Source: Colwellia hornerae (GTDB lineage: Bacteria; Pseudomonadota; Gammaproteobacteria; Enterobacterales; Alteromonadaceae). From it: 64,000 bases of DNA. Location of the stretch: assembly GCF_007954355.1 (NCBI RefSeq), contig NZ_VOLR01000014.1, positions 62,001-126,000 on the forward strand. Direction: 5' to 3'. This document shows, piece by piece, positions 38,326-47,800 of the stretch. A program made the translations under genes and the position numbers. Under the pieces are notes generated by a model, which made no database searches, was not told the DNA's origin, and worked only from the letters and a program-made list of their open reading frames with translations. Every line of letters begins with the position of its first letter. Position 1 is the first letter of the stretch.

Positions 38326-38706
38326 CTAATTTATCCCTGAGTCGAGCAATTTTTTCAATTTTTTATGCTGTTCTTCATCACAAAGTTCGTTAATTAAAAT
38401 ACGAATAATATGTGATTTGGCTAATTTAGTTTCTTTGGCTAGATTCTGTAATTGAATAATCGCTTGTTCACTGAGAGTGAAAGTGGCGTGACGAAAGGGT
38501 TTATTACCTTTCATTTTTTTACTTGCCAATTGCTTTTTTGCAGCAAGAATGGCTTGTTCAATAGAAACATTTTTGGTGTTGTCGCTATTAACAATTTCAG
38601 GGTGACCTAACGCGTAATTTTCTGCGTCAGCAATAAATTCGTCAACAGTAAATTCCCTTTTCTTTTTATTTCCTTGTGTGGTTTTCTTTAGGTCAGTTAA
38701 ACTCAT
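38326..38706 (-). CDS. Ribbon-helix-helix partner of the ParA-like ATPase
   Basis: The protein has 126 residues. The C-terminal part fits a ribbon-helix-helix DNA-binding fold: a strand RHATFTLS (about 77-84), helix A EQAIIQLQNLAKETK and helix B AKSHIIRILINEL. The N-terminal half is basic then acidic (KKTTQGNKKKREFTVDEF) and may contact ParA, as N-termini of small ParG-like centromere-binding proteins do. The ATG overlaps the end of the ParA gene by 14 bases, so the two are translationally coupled. Identity with a named family is not certain. The arrangement is that of a small type Ib-like partition pair. Confidence 0.65.
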   Translation of the reverse strand: MSLTDLKKTTQGNKKKREFTVDEFIADAENYALGHPEIVNSDNTKNVSIEQAILAAKKQLASKKMKGNKPFRHATFTLSEQAIIQLQNLAKETKLAKSHIIRILINELCDEEQHKKLKKLLDSGIN

Positions 38707-39361
38707 GTGAGTTGTCCGGTTTCATTGCTAATAATTCTTCAGCTATGGCAGTCATTTCTATTGCTGCTTTACCCTGAGGTTCTATTTCGAGTACTGAAGA
38801 GCCTTGTTCTTCGCTATCATCATATACATTACGGCTAAAGGTTACCGCGTTTAATACGTTAATACCATATGAGCGGCAAACATCTTTTGCTTCTAAGATT
38901 CGTTTACCTTGGTTGGGTAGTGACGGGCATTGGGTAATAACAAAAGAGGCGAGCATTTTGGGATTAACCATTTTACAGGTACTGAGCATATCTTCCATGT
39001 GAGGCACCGTTTTTAAATCTCGGCGTTTAGGGCGCAGCGGAATAATAACATGGTCGGCAACCGACATTGCAGCACGAAGCGCTAAGTTATCTTGGCCACC
39101 ACAGTCAACAATCACATAATCATAATGCTGTACTAAACTGAGTAAATCGTTACGAATTTTACCATACAATTGGATACAGTTTATTGCCGGCAACGACGGA
39201 TCAGAATTTCTTGCTTGTATCCAGTCAGAGGTTGTTCTTTGTGGATCACAGTCAACCATCAACACGATAGCTTTTTTATCTCGGGCAAAATAAACGGCTA
39301 AATTCTGTGCTAAACAGCTTTTACCACTACCACCTTTTTCGCCACCTACTAAAATCATCAT
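38693..39361 (-). CDS. ParA/MinD-family ATPase
   Basis: The protein has 222 residues from ATG 39361, preceded by AGGTAAGGA; upstream in-frame codons to 39394 are less likely. The deviant Walker A box is GEKGGSGKS (7-15) with the signature first Lys. VDCDPQRTTSDW (36-47) is the A' motif, and YVIVDCGGQDN with VIIPLRPKRRD are other ParA elements. There is no N-terminal HTH, as in small type Ib ParA/ParF proteins. Its partner is the RHH gene just downstream. It lies between rpmB and a PilZ gene, not near an origin, so a role in plasmid-like partition or in positioning a cell component is open. Confidence 0.82.
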   Translation of the reverse strand: MMILVGGEKGGSGKSCLAQNLAVYFARDKKAIVLMVDCDPQRTTSDWIQARNSDPSLPAINCIQLYGKIRNDLLSLVQHYDYVIVDCGGQDNLALRAAMSVADHVIIPLRPKRRDLKTVPHMEDMLSTCKMVNPKMLASFVITQCPSLPNQGKRILEAKDVCRSYGINVLNAVTFSRNVYDDSEEQGSSVLEIEPQGKAAIEMTAIAEELLAMKPDNSHEFN

Positions 39362-39426
39362 AATATAAAATGTCCTTACCTCTTGTTGTAACATTTGCGT
39401 CGAGCATTAATTATAGTGCAACTATT

Positions 39427-39753
39427 TTATTTTGCTTTTTCATTTTCTAAGCGAAGTGCTAATTCAAAATAACCGTTCGATTGTTCAAGACAGCGAATTA
39501 CCGTGCCATATAAATTTTGGCTATTGGGGGTGGCTACTTTAAAAACGACGGTCACTTTAGTTTGTAGTGGAATGACATGGTCACAATCGAGCTTTAGGCC
39601 GCCGCGTGAAAAGTCTAAACAAGTAATTTTTCGTTGCACAGTTTTTTGTTGGTCATTTACCCAACGTATATCAACCAACTCCTTCTCCATATCCAAACGA
39701 AAAGACCGTCGTCGTTCGTCGTCGCTACTCTGATTTAATTCAGACTCATTCAT
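39427..39753 (-). CDS. PilZ-domain protein
   Basis: The protein has 108 residues and is a single PilZ domain. The c-di-GMP binding motif RxxxR is present in ERRRSFR (R15, R19), and the second motif DxSxxG is DFSRGG (D47, S49, G52). Both look intact, so it should bind c-di-GMP. It has no output domain of its own and may act by contact. It is 26 bases from radC on the same strand and precedes the ParA gene. Confidence 0.87.
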   Translation of the reverse strand: MNESELNQSSDDERRRSFRLDMEKELVDIRWVNDQQKTVQRKITCLDFSRGGLKLDCDHVIPLQTKVTVVFKVATPNSQNLYGTVIRCLEQSNGYFELALRLENEKAK

Positions 39754-39779
39754 TTAACGCTCCTCTTGTTGTTTATCGT

Positions 39780-40451
39780 TTATAATTCACCGTGTTCAGC
39801 AAACGAGTAACACTGGTTACCGGCCACAATGATGTGATCTAGCACTCGTATATCAATTAAGCTTAGCGCTTGTTCTAATCTTTTGGTAATTTGTTTATCA
39901 GCGATGCTCGCTTCGGCAATACCCGAAGGATGATTATGCGCCAATATTACCGCGACAGCTTTTTGTTTTAAGGCTTGCTCAACCACTATTCTTGGGTAAA
40001 CAGCTGCCGCATTGATGGTGCCAAAAAATAAGCGTTCAAAAGTTAATACTTGATGCTGGCTATCAAGAAACATGACCGCAAACACTTCTCTGCTTTCGCC
40101 ACGTAATTCACTGATTAAATAGTCTCGTGTCGCTTGTGAAGACGTTAATGCACTACCTGTTTGTAATTGTTCACTAAGATAACGTTTTGACATCTCCAAA
40201 CAAGCCTGTAACTGTACATATTTCGCCACACCTAAACCATGATGTTGGCAAAACTCTTGCTCAGTTGCGCGATAAATAGCGGCAATGCTGCCAAAACTTT
40301 TTAAAAGCTGTTGAGCTAGCTTAACAACATGGCATCCCTTTACACCCGTGCGTAAAAATATGGCCAATAATTCCGCGTCACTTAAACTACTAGGCCCTTT
40401 GTGGAGTAACTTTTCCCTAGGTTTTTCATTTTCTAACCAATCTTTTAACAT
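39780..40451 (-). CDS. radC: RadC-family JAB/MPN protein
   Basis: The protein has 223 residues from ATG 40451 (E. coli YicR 222); an ATG at 40541 would add 30 unrelated residues and overlap coaBC. MLKDWLENEKPREKLL and GPSSLSDAELLAIFLRTG are diagnostic. The HhH-like GLGVAKYVQLQA follows, then the metalloprotease-like JAMM motif H172-N-H174-P-S-G ... D185. It was historically linked to DNA repair, but its true biochemical role is unclear. It is divergent from coaBC, as in E. coli. Confidence 0.93.
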   Translation of the reverse strand: MLKDWLENEKPREKLLHKGPSSLSDAELLAIFLRTGVKGCHVVKLAQQLLKSFGSIAAIYRATEQEFCQHHGLGVAKYVQLQACLEMSKRYLSEQLQTGSALTSSQATRDYLISELRGESREVFAVMFLDSQHQVLTFERLFFGTINAAAVYPRIVVEQALKQKAVAVILAHNHPSGIAEASIADKQITKRLEQALSLIDIRVLDHIIVAGNQCYSFAEHGEL

Positions 40452-40535
40452 CACAGCATCCTTGCAAAGCAAATTTGTAAATAGACCAATTAATGGTATC
40501 TTATCGCCACTTACCGTTATTAAGACTAGCAGTTT

Positions 40536-41756
40536 ATGCAAATTTTACAGGGGAAAAAAATAGTTCTGGGTATTACTGGCGGTATTGCTGCCTATAAAAC
40601 CCCAGAATTAGTGCGTCGTTTAAAAGATAATGGCGCAGATGTTCGTGTGGTGATGACAACAGCAGCGAAAGCTTTTATCACCCCATTAACATTACAGGCC
40701 GTTTCTGCCAATGCGGTTTCAGACAGTTTGCTTGATAGCCAAGCAGAATTAGCGATGGGGCATATTGAACTAGCAAAATGGGCAGATTTTATCCTAATTG
40801 CACCAGCGACTGCCGACGCCATTGCCCGTATTACCTGCGGTATGGCGAATGATTTATTGACGACATTATGTTTGGCAACAAGTGCGCCAATTGCTATTGC
40901 GCCGGCGATGAATCAACAAATGTGGCATGCTGAAATCACTCAAGAAAATATTGCTAAACTTATTTTACGAAAAATTGCCGTATTTGGTCCCGGCTCTGGA
41001 GCACAAGCTTGTGGTGATGTTGGTTTAGGGCGAATGTTAGATGTTGACCCTTTAGTTAGCCATGTCTGTCAATTTTTCCAGCCAGCGTCGAAGACTGCTC
41101 AATTAGATTTGTCGGGTCAACGTTGGGTGATCACAGCAGGACCAACGCGTGAAGCGATTGATCCGGTGCGTTATATTTCAAATCACAGCTCAGGAAAAAT
41201 GGGCTATGCCATAGCACAAGCCGCACAATTGGCGGGCGCAGAAGTACAAATAATATCAGGACCGGTCAGTATTGGCGTCCCCGATGGTTGTAAAAAAATA
41301 GCGGTGGAAAGTGCATTGCAAATGCACCAGCAAGCGCTTGAACTCGCCAATAAAGCTGATGTTTTTGTTGCTTGTGCTGCAGTTGCTGATTATCGAGTCA
41401 GTGATGTAGCAACGCAAAAAATTAAAAAATCAGCCGATGAAATGCAACTTAATTTAGTGAAAAATCCGGATATTGTTGCCGATGTTGCGGCTTTACCAGC
41501 AAAACCTTTTACCGTCGGTTTTGCTGCTGAAACACAAGATGTAGCGCATTATGCGCTTGATAAATTAAAAAGAAAAAATCTTGATATGATTGCCGCCAAC
41601 AATGTTGCGCTGTTAGGGCAAGGCTTTAATAGTGATGATAATGCTTTAACGGTTTTTTCTAGTAAAAATAAAACTGAGCTACCGTTAGCATCAAAAAAAA
41701 TACTTGCCGAGCAATTAGTGCAACTAATTTCGCAACATTATATTGAAAAAAAATAA
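40536..41756 (+). CDS. coaBC: Bifunctional phosphopantothenoylcysteine decarboxylase / phosphopantothenate-cysteine ligase
   Basis: It converts 4'-phosphopantothenate plus cysteine to 4'-phosphopantetheine in CoA synthesis. It has 406 residues. The CoaC half (1-190) has [16 protein letters not shown], the catalytic His in [20 protein letters not shown] and the loop CGDVGLGRM. The CoaB half has [26 protein letters not shown] in two parts, and CAAVADY and KIKKS near the C-terminus. It lies 11 bases before slmA; dut, which separates them in E. coli, is absent. Confidence 0.97.
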   Translation: MQILQGKKIVLGITGGIAAYKTPELVRRLKDNGADVRVVMTTAAKAFITPLTLQAVSANAVSDSLLDSQAELAMGHIELAKWADFILIAPATADAIARITCGMANDLLTTLCLATSAPIAIAPAMNQQMWHAEITQENIAKLILRKIAVFGPGSGAQACGDVGLGRMLDVDPLVSHVCQFFQPASKTAQLDLSGQRWVITAGPTREAIDPVRYISNHSSGKMGYAIAQAAQLAGAEVQIISGPVSIGVPDGCKKIAVESALQMHQQALELANKADVFVACAAVADYRVSDVATQKIKKSADEMQLNLVKNPDIVADVAALPAKPFTVGFAAETQDVAHYALDKLKRKNLDMIAANNVALLGQGFNSDDNALTVFSSKNKTELPLASKKILAEQLVQLISQHYIEKK

Positions 41757-41767
41757 GAGAACGATTT

Positions 41768-42352
41768 ATGACCGCAGCGCAAAAACCTAATCGCAAACAA
41801 CAAATTTTAGAGTGTTTGGCAAAAATGCTAGAAACTTGTCCTGGCCAGAGAATAACGACCGCCAAACTTGCCGCAGAAGTCGGCGTATCGGAAGCTGCGC
41901 TTTATCGCCATTTCCCTTCAAAAGCGCGTATGTTTGAAGGTTTAATTGATTTTATTGAAGAATCAACGTTTTCACGGGTGAATTTAATTCTTAGTGATCA
42001 CAAAGAAGCCTTGGTGCGTTGTCATCATATTTTGCATGTTTTGTTGGTTTTTTCAGAGCGTAATCCTGGGATGTGCCGCATCTTGGCTGGCGATGCGTTA
42101 ATGGGCGAAAACGAAAGATTACGGACGCGTGTTAATCAGTATTTTGAAAAATTAGAAACGCAATTTAAACAAGTTTTACGTGAACGAAAATTACGTGAAG
42201 GTAAAGGCTTTAGTATTTCAGAGCAAGCATTAGCCAATATTTTAGGCGCCTATGTTGAAGGAAAAATTAGTCAGTATGTGCGTTCAGGTTTTACCAAAAA
42301 ACCCAGTGAAGACTTCAATGACCAATGGCAATTTTTAATGGCGGGTAAATAA
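41768..42352 (+). CDS. slmA: Nucleoid occlusion factor SlmA
   Basis: A TetR-like DNA-binding protein that blocks FtsZ assembly over the nucleoid. It has 194 residues (E. coli 198). [13 protein letters not shown] at the N-terminus, then the [24 protein letters not shown] with [18 protein letters not shown], are characteristic. [16 protein letters not shown] closes the protein. It is probably co-transcribed with coaBC. Confidence 0.96.
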   Translation: MTAAQKPNRKQQILECLAKMLETCPGQRITTAKLAAEVGVSEAALYRHFPSKARMFEGLIDFIEESTFSRVNLILSDHKEALVRCHHILHVLLVFSERNPGMCRILAGDALMGENERLRTRVNQYFEKLETQFKQVLRERKLREGKGFSISEQALANILGAYVEGKISQYVRSGFTKKPSEDFNDQWQFLMAGK

Positions 42353-42447
42353 ATTTCGCGCAAAAATGCTATAAGGCAACCCTGAGCAATGCAGATTTCA
42401 GTAAGTCGATAAACTAATAAGTCTTACAATAAAATTAAGGAAACAAT

Positions 42448-43920
42448 GTGAGTAATTTATCACAGCTTCAACCGACACATTTATGGCAGTTATTTGAAAA
42501 AATATGCAGTATTCCACACCCTTCAAAGCATGAGCAAAAAATATCGGCTTGGATCCAAACTTGGGCAAAAGAGCAAGGTTTAGCGGTAAAAGAAGACGCC
42601 GTTGGTAACATCTTTATTAAGAAACCAGCCACAGCCGGTATGGAAAATTGCCAAGGGGTCATTCTTCAAGCACATATGGATATGGTGCCACAAAAAAACG
42701 CGGATACCGTTCATGATTTTTTAACCGATGCTATTAAACCTTATACGGTTGAAGAAGCTGATGGGCAATGGGTTACAGCCGAGGGCACGACATTAGGCGC
42801 TGATAATGGTATTGGCTTATGTTCAGCGTTAGCGGTTTTAGCAAGCGATGACATCGCTCATGGCCCTTTAGAAGTTTTAGTGACCATAGATGAAGAAGCC
42901 GGCATGACCGGGGCTTTTGGCTTGGAGGCGGGCTGGTTAGAGGGTGATATTTTAATTAATACCGATTCTGAACAAGAAGGCGAAATCTATATGGGTTGCG
43001 CCGGTGGTATTGACGCTGAAGCGACCTTTAAACTGATTTTTGAAGATGTTGCCCAAGACTTTACTTCATTTACCTTGTCTCTTTCGGGTTTAAAAGGTGG
43101 GCATTCTGGGGTAGATATAGATACGGGTCGTGCTAATGCAAATAAACTTTTAGTACGATTTTTGCTCGATGCGAGCCAGCAGTTTGATTTGCGCTTAGTC
43201 GATTTAAATGGCGGGAGCCTGCGTAACGCTATTCCTCGTGAAGCTGATGCCAGTTTCGTTATTGCAGCAAAAGATGTCAGCGCCTTTAAACTTAGCCTAG
43301 CCGATTATTTAGCAACGCTGCGCGCGACATTGGGCAGTATTGAAAGCAATATGGATATGTTACTTATTTCACCCGAGGTTTTCGACCAGTGTTGGAGTAT
43401 TAAAACACAATCATCAATTTTAAATGCCCTTAACGCTTGCCCCAATGGTGTTATTCGCATGAGTGACGATATCGAAGGTATTGTCGAAACATCGCTTAAT
43501 TTAGGTGTTGTTCGCTGTAAAGGACGTAAGTTTGTGGCGATGTCTCTTATTCGTAGTTTACATGACGATGGCCGTTTAATGGCCGAATCTATGGTGCAAT
43601 CAGTCTTTACATTGGCAGGAGCCAAGGTTGCATTTTCTGGTGCTTATCCAGGCTGGAAGCCTGATACCAGTTCAAATATTATGAAAACTGTCCGTGATAC
43701 TTACCAGTCACTTTTCAATAAAGTGCCTGAGATTATGGTTATCCATGCCGGTTTAGAGTGTGGTTTATTTAAAACCGCTTACCCAAACTGGGACATGGTA
43801 TCGTTTGGACCGACTATTAAATTTCCTCATTCGCCTGATGAAAAAGTTAATGTCGAAGCGGTTGGGCTTTATTGGCAGTTATTGGTTGAAGTCTTGAAGA
43901 ATATTCCAGAAAAAGCTTAA
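42448..43920 (+). CDS. pepD: Cytosol non-specific dipeptidase (beta-Ala-His dipeptidase), PepD
   Basis: An M20-family zinc aminoacyl-dipeptidase. It has 490 residues (E. coli 485). The start is GTG with AAGGAAAC upstream; MSNLSQLQPTHLWQLF matches PepD. Metal ligands are in QAHMDMVPQ, TLGADNGIGL and IDEEAGMTGAFGL, and DTDSE follows. The dimerisation domain contains LKGGHSGVDIDTGRANANK. AGLECGLF and GPTIKFPHSPDEKV with the last His ligand are near the C-terminus. It is transcribed alone after slmA. Confidence 0.96.
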   Translation: MSNLSQLQPTHLWQLFEKICSIPHPSKHEQKISAWIQTWAKEQGLAVKEDAVGNIFIKKPATAGMENCQGVILQAHMDMVPQKNADTVHDFLTDAIKPYTVEEADGQWVTAEGTTLGADNGIGLCSALAVLASDDIAHGPLEVLVTIDEEAGMTGAFGLEAGWLEGDILINTDSEQEGEIYMGCAGGIDAEATFKLIFEDVAQDFTSFTLSLSGLKGGHSGVDIDTGRANANKLLVRFLLDASQQFDLRLVDLNGGSLRNAIPREADASFVIAAKDVSAFKLSLADYLATLRATLGSIESNMDMLLISPEVFDQCWSIKTQSSILNALNACPNGVIRMSDDIEGIVETSLNLGVVRCKGRKFVAMSLIRSLHDDGRLMAESMVQSVFTLAGAKVAFSGAYPGWKPDTSSNIMKTVRDTYQSLFNKVPEIMVIHAGLECGLFKTAYPNWDMVSFGPTIKFPHSPDEKVNVEAVGLYWQLLVEVLKNIPEKA

Positions 43921-44087
43921 TTTCTCCGTTGTTATCTTGCATGTGCTAGCTTACTATTTAGCCAAGTAGAGCAGATAATTTCAACATAACACGGTTTAAA
44001 TCAAAACAAGGTTTGTTAGGCTAAGGTCTAATAAACTTTTTCTGGTAACACCGTATACTCGAAGAAGGAAGTTTTAAGGATTACATT

Positions 44088-44744
44088 ATGTTCCAGCCAG
44101 AAAAAATAATAGTTGCTGACGATCACCCTTTATTTAGACAAGCGTTATTGGCCGCGCTCGACGTTAAGTTTAATAAAACCCAGTGGTTAGAAGCACAGAC
44201 AATCGAGCAACTTGAACAACAACTCTCTAATAATACGGACAGTGATTTAGTCTTGTTAGATTTAAATATTCCTGGCGCTCATGGTTTTAATACCTTAATT
44301 CATGTGCGTAATCATTTCCCGCAAATACCGGTAGTGATGATCTCAGCTCATGAAGATAACGATACCATTCGTAAAGCGATGGAATATGGCGCAGCTGGTT
44401 TTGTACCTAAATCGACCCCAGTTGACACTATTATTTACGCGATTCAACAAATCTTAGCGGGAGAAGTATGGGTACCCGAAAGTTTTTCCCAGGCGAGCAA
44501 AGGTGATGGTGAAAGTAACATTGCTGAGCGTGTGGCGAGTTTAACTCAGCAACAATATCGAATTTTAATGATGTTTGCCCAAGGCTTATTAAACAAACAA
44601 ATTGCTTACGATCTTAATGTTTCAGAAGCGACCATTAAAGCGCATGCTACCGCTATTTTTCGTAAGCTCAATGTCCGTAATAGAACGCAAGCCGTTATTG
44701 CTATTGCGCCATTGAATGTTGCTGAGCCAAATATTAACCACTAA
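44088..44744 (+). CDS. LuxR-type response regulator, CrbR-like
   Basis: The protein has 218 residues. The receiver domain (about 5-122) has D11/D12 in VADDHPLF, phospho-acceptor D58 in LVLLDLNIPG, and the conserved Lys in FVPKS. The LuxR/FixJ HTH (about 150-212) has LTQQQYRILMMFAQGLLNKQIA and SEATIKAHATAIFRKLNV. It lies convergent with the large SLC5-type histidine kinase, as for the CrbS/CrbR pair that controls acetyl-CoA synthetase and acetate uptake in Vibrio and relatives. The regulon here is inferred. Confidence 0.85.
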   Translation: MFQPEKIIVADDHPLFRQALLAALDVKFNKTQWLEAQTIEQLEQQLSNNTDSDLVLLDLNIPGAHGFNTLIHVRNHFPQIPVVMISAHEDNDTIRKAMEYGAAGFVPKSTPVDTIIYAIQQILAGEVWVPESFSQASKGDGESNIAERVASLTQQQYRILMMFAQGLLNKQIAYDLNVSEATIKAHATAIFRKLNVRNRTQAVIAIAPLNVAEPNINH

Positions 44745-44876
44745 CCGAAATTATTAACAATAATGAGTAATAGCAACGGTTTATTGCTCACCAAAGGCTT
44801 GTTAGTGCCCCACCCACTAATTAATCACTCATAACGGCTTGTAAAAGCAATCATCAACAATCGTTGGTGATAACGA

Positions 44877-47800
44877 TTACTCAGAATAATTATCTTGTAA
44901 CTTCTTCGCTAGCAGTGCACTCATCATTGCGCGCAGCGCTGCTGGTTTAACCAGCTTTCTCATAAAACCAACATCGGCTTGCTGGGTTTTTTCTTCAATG
45001 TCACTATCGGTAGTCGCAGTAATTAATATTGCTGGAATATAATGACTACTGCTTGCACGTAACGCTTTAATAAGGGTTAAGCCATCTTGATTGTTATTGA
45101 GTTGGTAGTCGACTAATAAAATTTCAACTTCATTTTGGTGCTGTGCAAATATCGCGATTGCCTGCTCAAAAGACTCAGCCGATAGCACATTACACTGCCA
45201 AGCACTGAGCAGTTCGGTCATGCCATTAAGTACATCAGGGTCGTTATCAATGCACATTACTGTCACGTCTTTTAGGCCTATTTTAGCAACTGGCTGCTCA
45301 ATTTTAATATTAAATTGTCGATGTGCTTTGGTAATGGCGAGTGAAAATTTACAACCTTGCTGTTCTTTTGATGTTAACGACAGTGGGTGTCCTAATAAGT
45401 GTGCAAAACTTTGGGTAATATTAAGACCCAGTCCCAAACCTCTACTGGCATGACTTGGGTTGTTTTCTAATTGAGTAAATTGCTCGAAAACAAGTTCTTG
45501 TTTTTCAAGTGGAATACCGGGACCATTATCTAATACTTGTAGAATAACTTGCTGACCGACAGTGCGCGCTCCTAATAAAATTTTACCAGGACTGGCGTAG
45601 CGAAAAGCATTGCCAATTAAGTTCTGTAAAATACGGCGCAATAAATTACGGTCAGAAGTGATCCAGGCTTTACAACGAGCAACTCTAAATTCAACTTGAT
45701 ACTCTGCAGCAGAAGCTGAGAATTCTTGTGCTAAATCCTTAAATAAATCATTAACAGCAAAGGTAGTATAATGAGCAGTAATATTGCCACTTTCGATGCG
45801 GGCTATTTCACCTAAATCAGCCAGTAAATCGTTAGCAACTTTTAAAGAATGATCAATGTTTTTCACTTGCCTGAGCTGACTTTCGCTTAAACTTCCTTGG
45901 CTACTTAACGCCGAAGTAAACAACCTTGCGGCCTCCAACGGCTGCATTAAATCATGGCTACAGGCTTTCAAATAGAGACTTTTCTTAACATGTGCCTGCT
46001 CAGCTTTCTTTCGAGCCGCATCTAAATCCTCATTGGTTTTTGCCAATTTTTTAGTGCGCTCGCTAATAATGGCTTCTAAATCAACATTGGTATCTTTTAA
46101 TACTCTTTCTGCATCTTTATAGGCGGTAACGTCAGAAAATAACATTACAAAGCCCCCGCCAGGTAAAGGGTTCCCTTGAATTCTGATCACTTGGCCGTCA
46201 GGGTGTTCACGTTCAGAGCTATGAGGACTGCCATTTCGTAAATACTCTAAACGCTTTTCAACTTGTCGGCTAATTTCACCTTCGCCACACAAGCCTCTTG
46301 AGGCGTTGTAACGAATAAGGTGTTTTATCGGACAACCTTTGTAAATTAGCTCTTTAGGGTAAGAAAACAAGTCAATATATTTATTGTTCCAAGCGACGAG
46401 TTTCAGTTCATTATCGACAATTGAAATACCGTCACTGGCATTTTCTATGGCACTTTGTAGTAAATTTTGGCTGAATTTACGCTGCTGGCTTGAAGCATCT
46501 TCAACTAACACCGCAATTTCGTCGAGGGCAATATCGCGTCCATCTAAAGCTGAAGATAAGACTAAACGTGCTGAAGAGGCGCCCATAACACTTGCCAGTG
46601 TATTTTCAGTATGCAGTAATAGCTGTTGATTATAATCGTGATGAGTGACCTCTTTTTTAACGATACTCTGCTTAAAGTGCTTAAAACTAATTTTTGCTTT
46701 TCCTTCGCCAACAAAGCGTGAGACGAGTACTTCTAAATCACGTTCATCGATATGACGCTTTTTCTGTGAATTGAGTAATTTAGGTGCTTGCCACTCTAAA
46801 AATAACGATGCCTGTACCCGCTCTTGTACACTCTGGCGACTAACTTGTGATAATGCCCACATGACAAAAATATTAACTGTTAAACTCAGTAGGCTAACGG
46901 TGGTATTAGCCGATAATAAGCCGCCAGTAAAAGGCTGCTCGTACAAGCCAAATTGTGGAATAAAATTAAGTAATAACCACAATGAAAAACCAATTAAAAT
47001 ACCAGCATATACCCCCGTTAAGCTTGCTCTTCGCCAGTAAAATGCAGCGACAAGTGCTGGCGTTAATTGTGCAAAAGCTCCAAAAGCAATTTCACCTAAC
47101 GAGCTTAGGGTATCGGGAGAGGTCATTAAAAACACCCCGTAACCCAGTAAAATAACAAGAAAAACGAGTGCTTTACGAATATTGAGTAAACGAATTCTAA
47201 ACTCATCGAAATCGGTGTTTTTAGTTTTGCTAGCACGAAAAATATAAGGGAAAACTATTTCATTACTTAGCATAGTGCTCAGCGCAATCGAAGAAATAAT
47301 TACCATAGAGCTGGCGGCAGAAATTGCACCCAGAAAAGCAAACAGCGTTAACCAAGTTTGTTGTTGATGCCAAGGTAAAAATAAAACATAGGCATCTGAG
47401 GGTACACTATCACCCAACAGCATTTGACCGGCAATGCCCAGCGGAGCAGCAAAAACCGCAAAAACTAATAAATAAAGCGGAAATATTTTTCGACTCAGTT
47501 TAGTATCTTTAGGATTTTTAAGTTCAACGACCATAACTTGGAATTGTCGTGGTAACGATAAAAATGCCGCCATGACAATAACTAACATCGCTAACATCGA
47601 CATCATATTGGGGAAGTTAAGTTGTTGCTCTAATTGTAAACTTGCTCCTGACTTGTGCCAAATGTCCATAGGTGAGTCGAAGACAAAAAAAGTCACGAAA
47701 ATACCGACTGCAAGAAAGGCAAAAAGTTTGACTAAAGATTCAAAAGCAATGGCGAGCATAACACCGGGGTGGCGCTCGGTAACATCGATGTGACGAATAC

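Noticed and set aside
38326-39394. An integrated plasmid
   Set aside because: Only the ParA-RHH pair is present; there is no replication, transfer, integrase or attachment-like sequence, and core genes flank it tightly.
39780-40541. Start of radC at 40541
   Set aside because: The 30 extra residues do not resemble RadC and overlap the 5' end of coaBC; ATG 40451 gives the family length.
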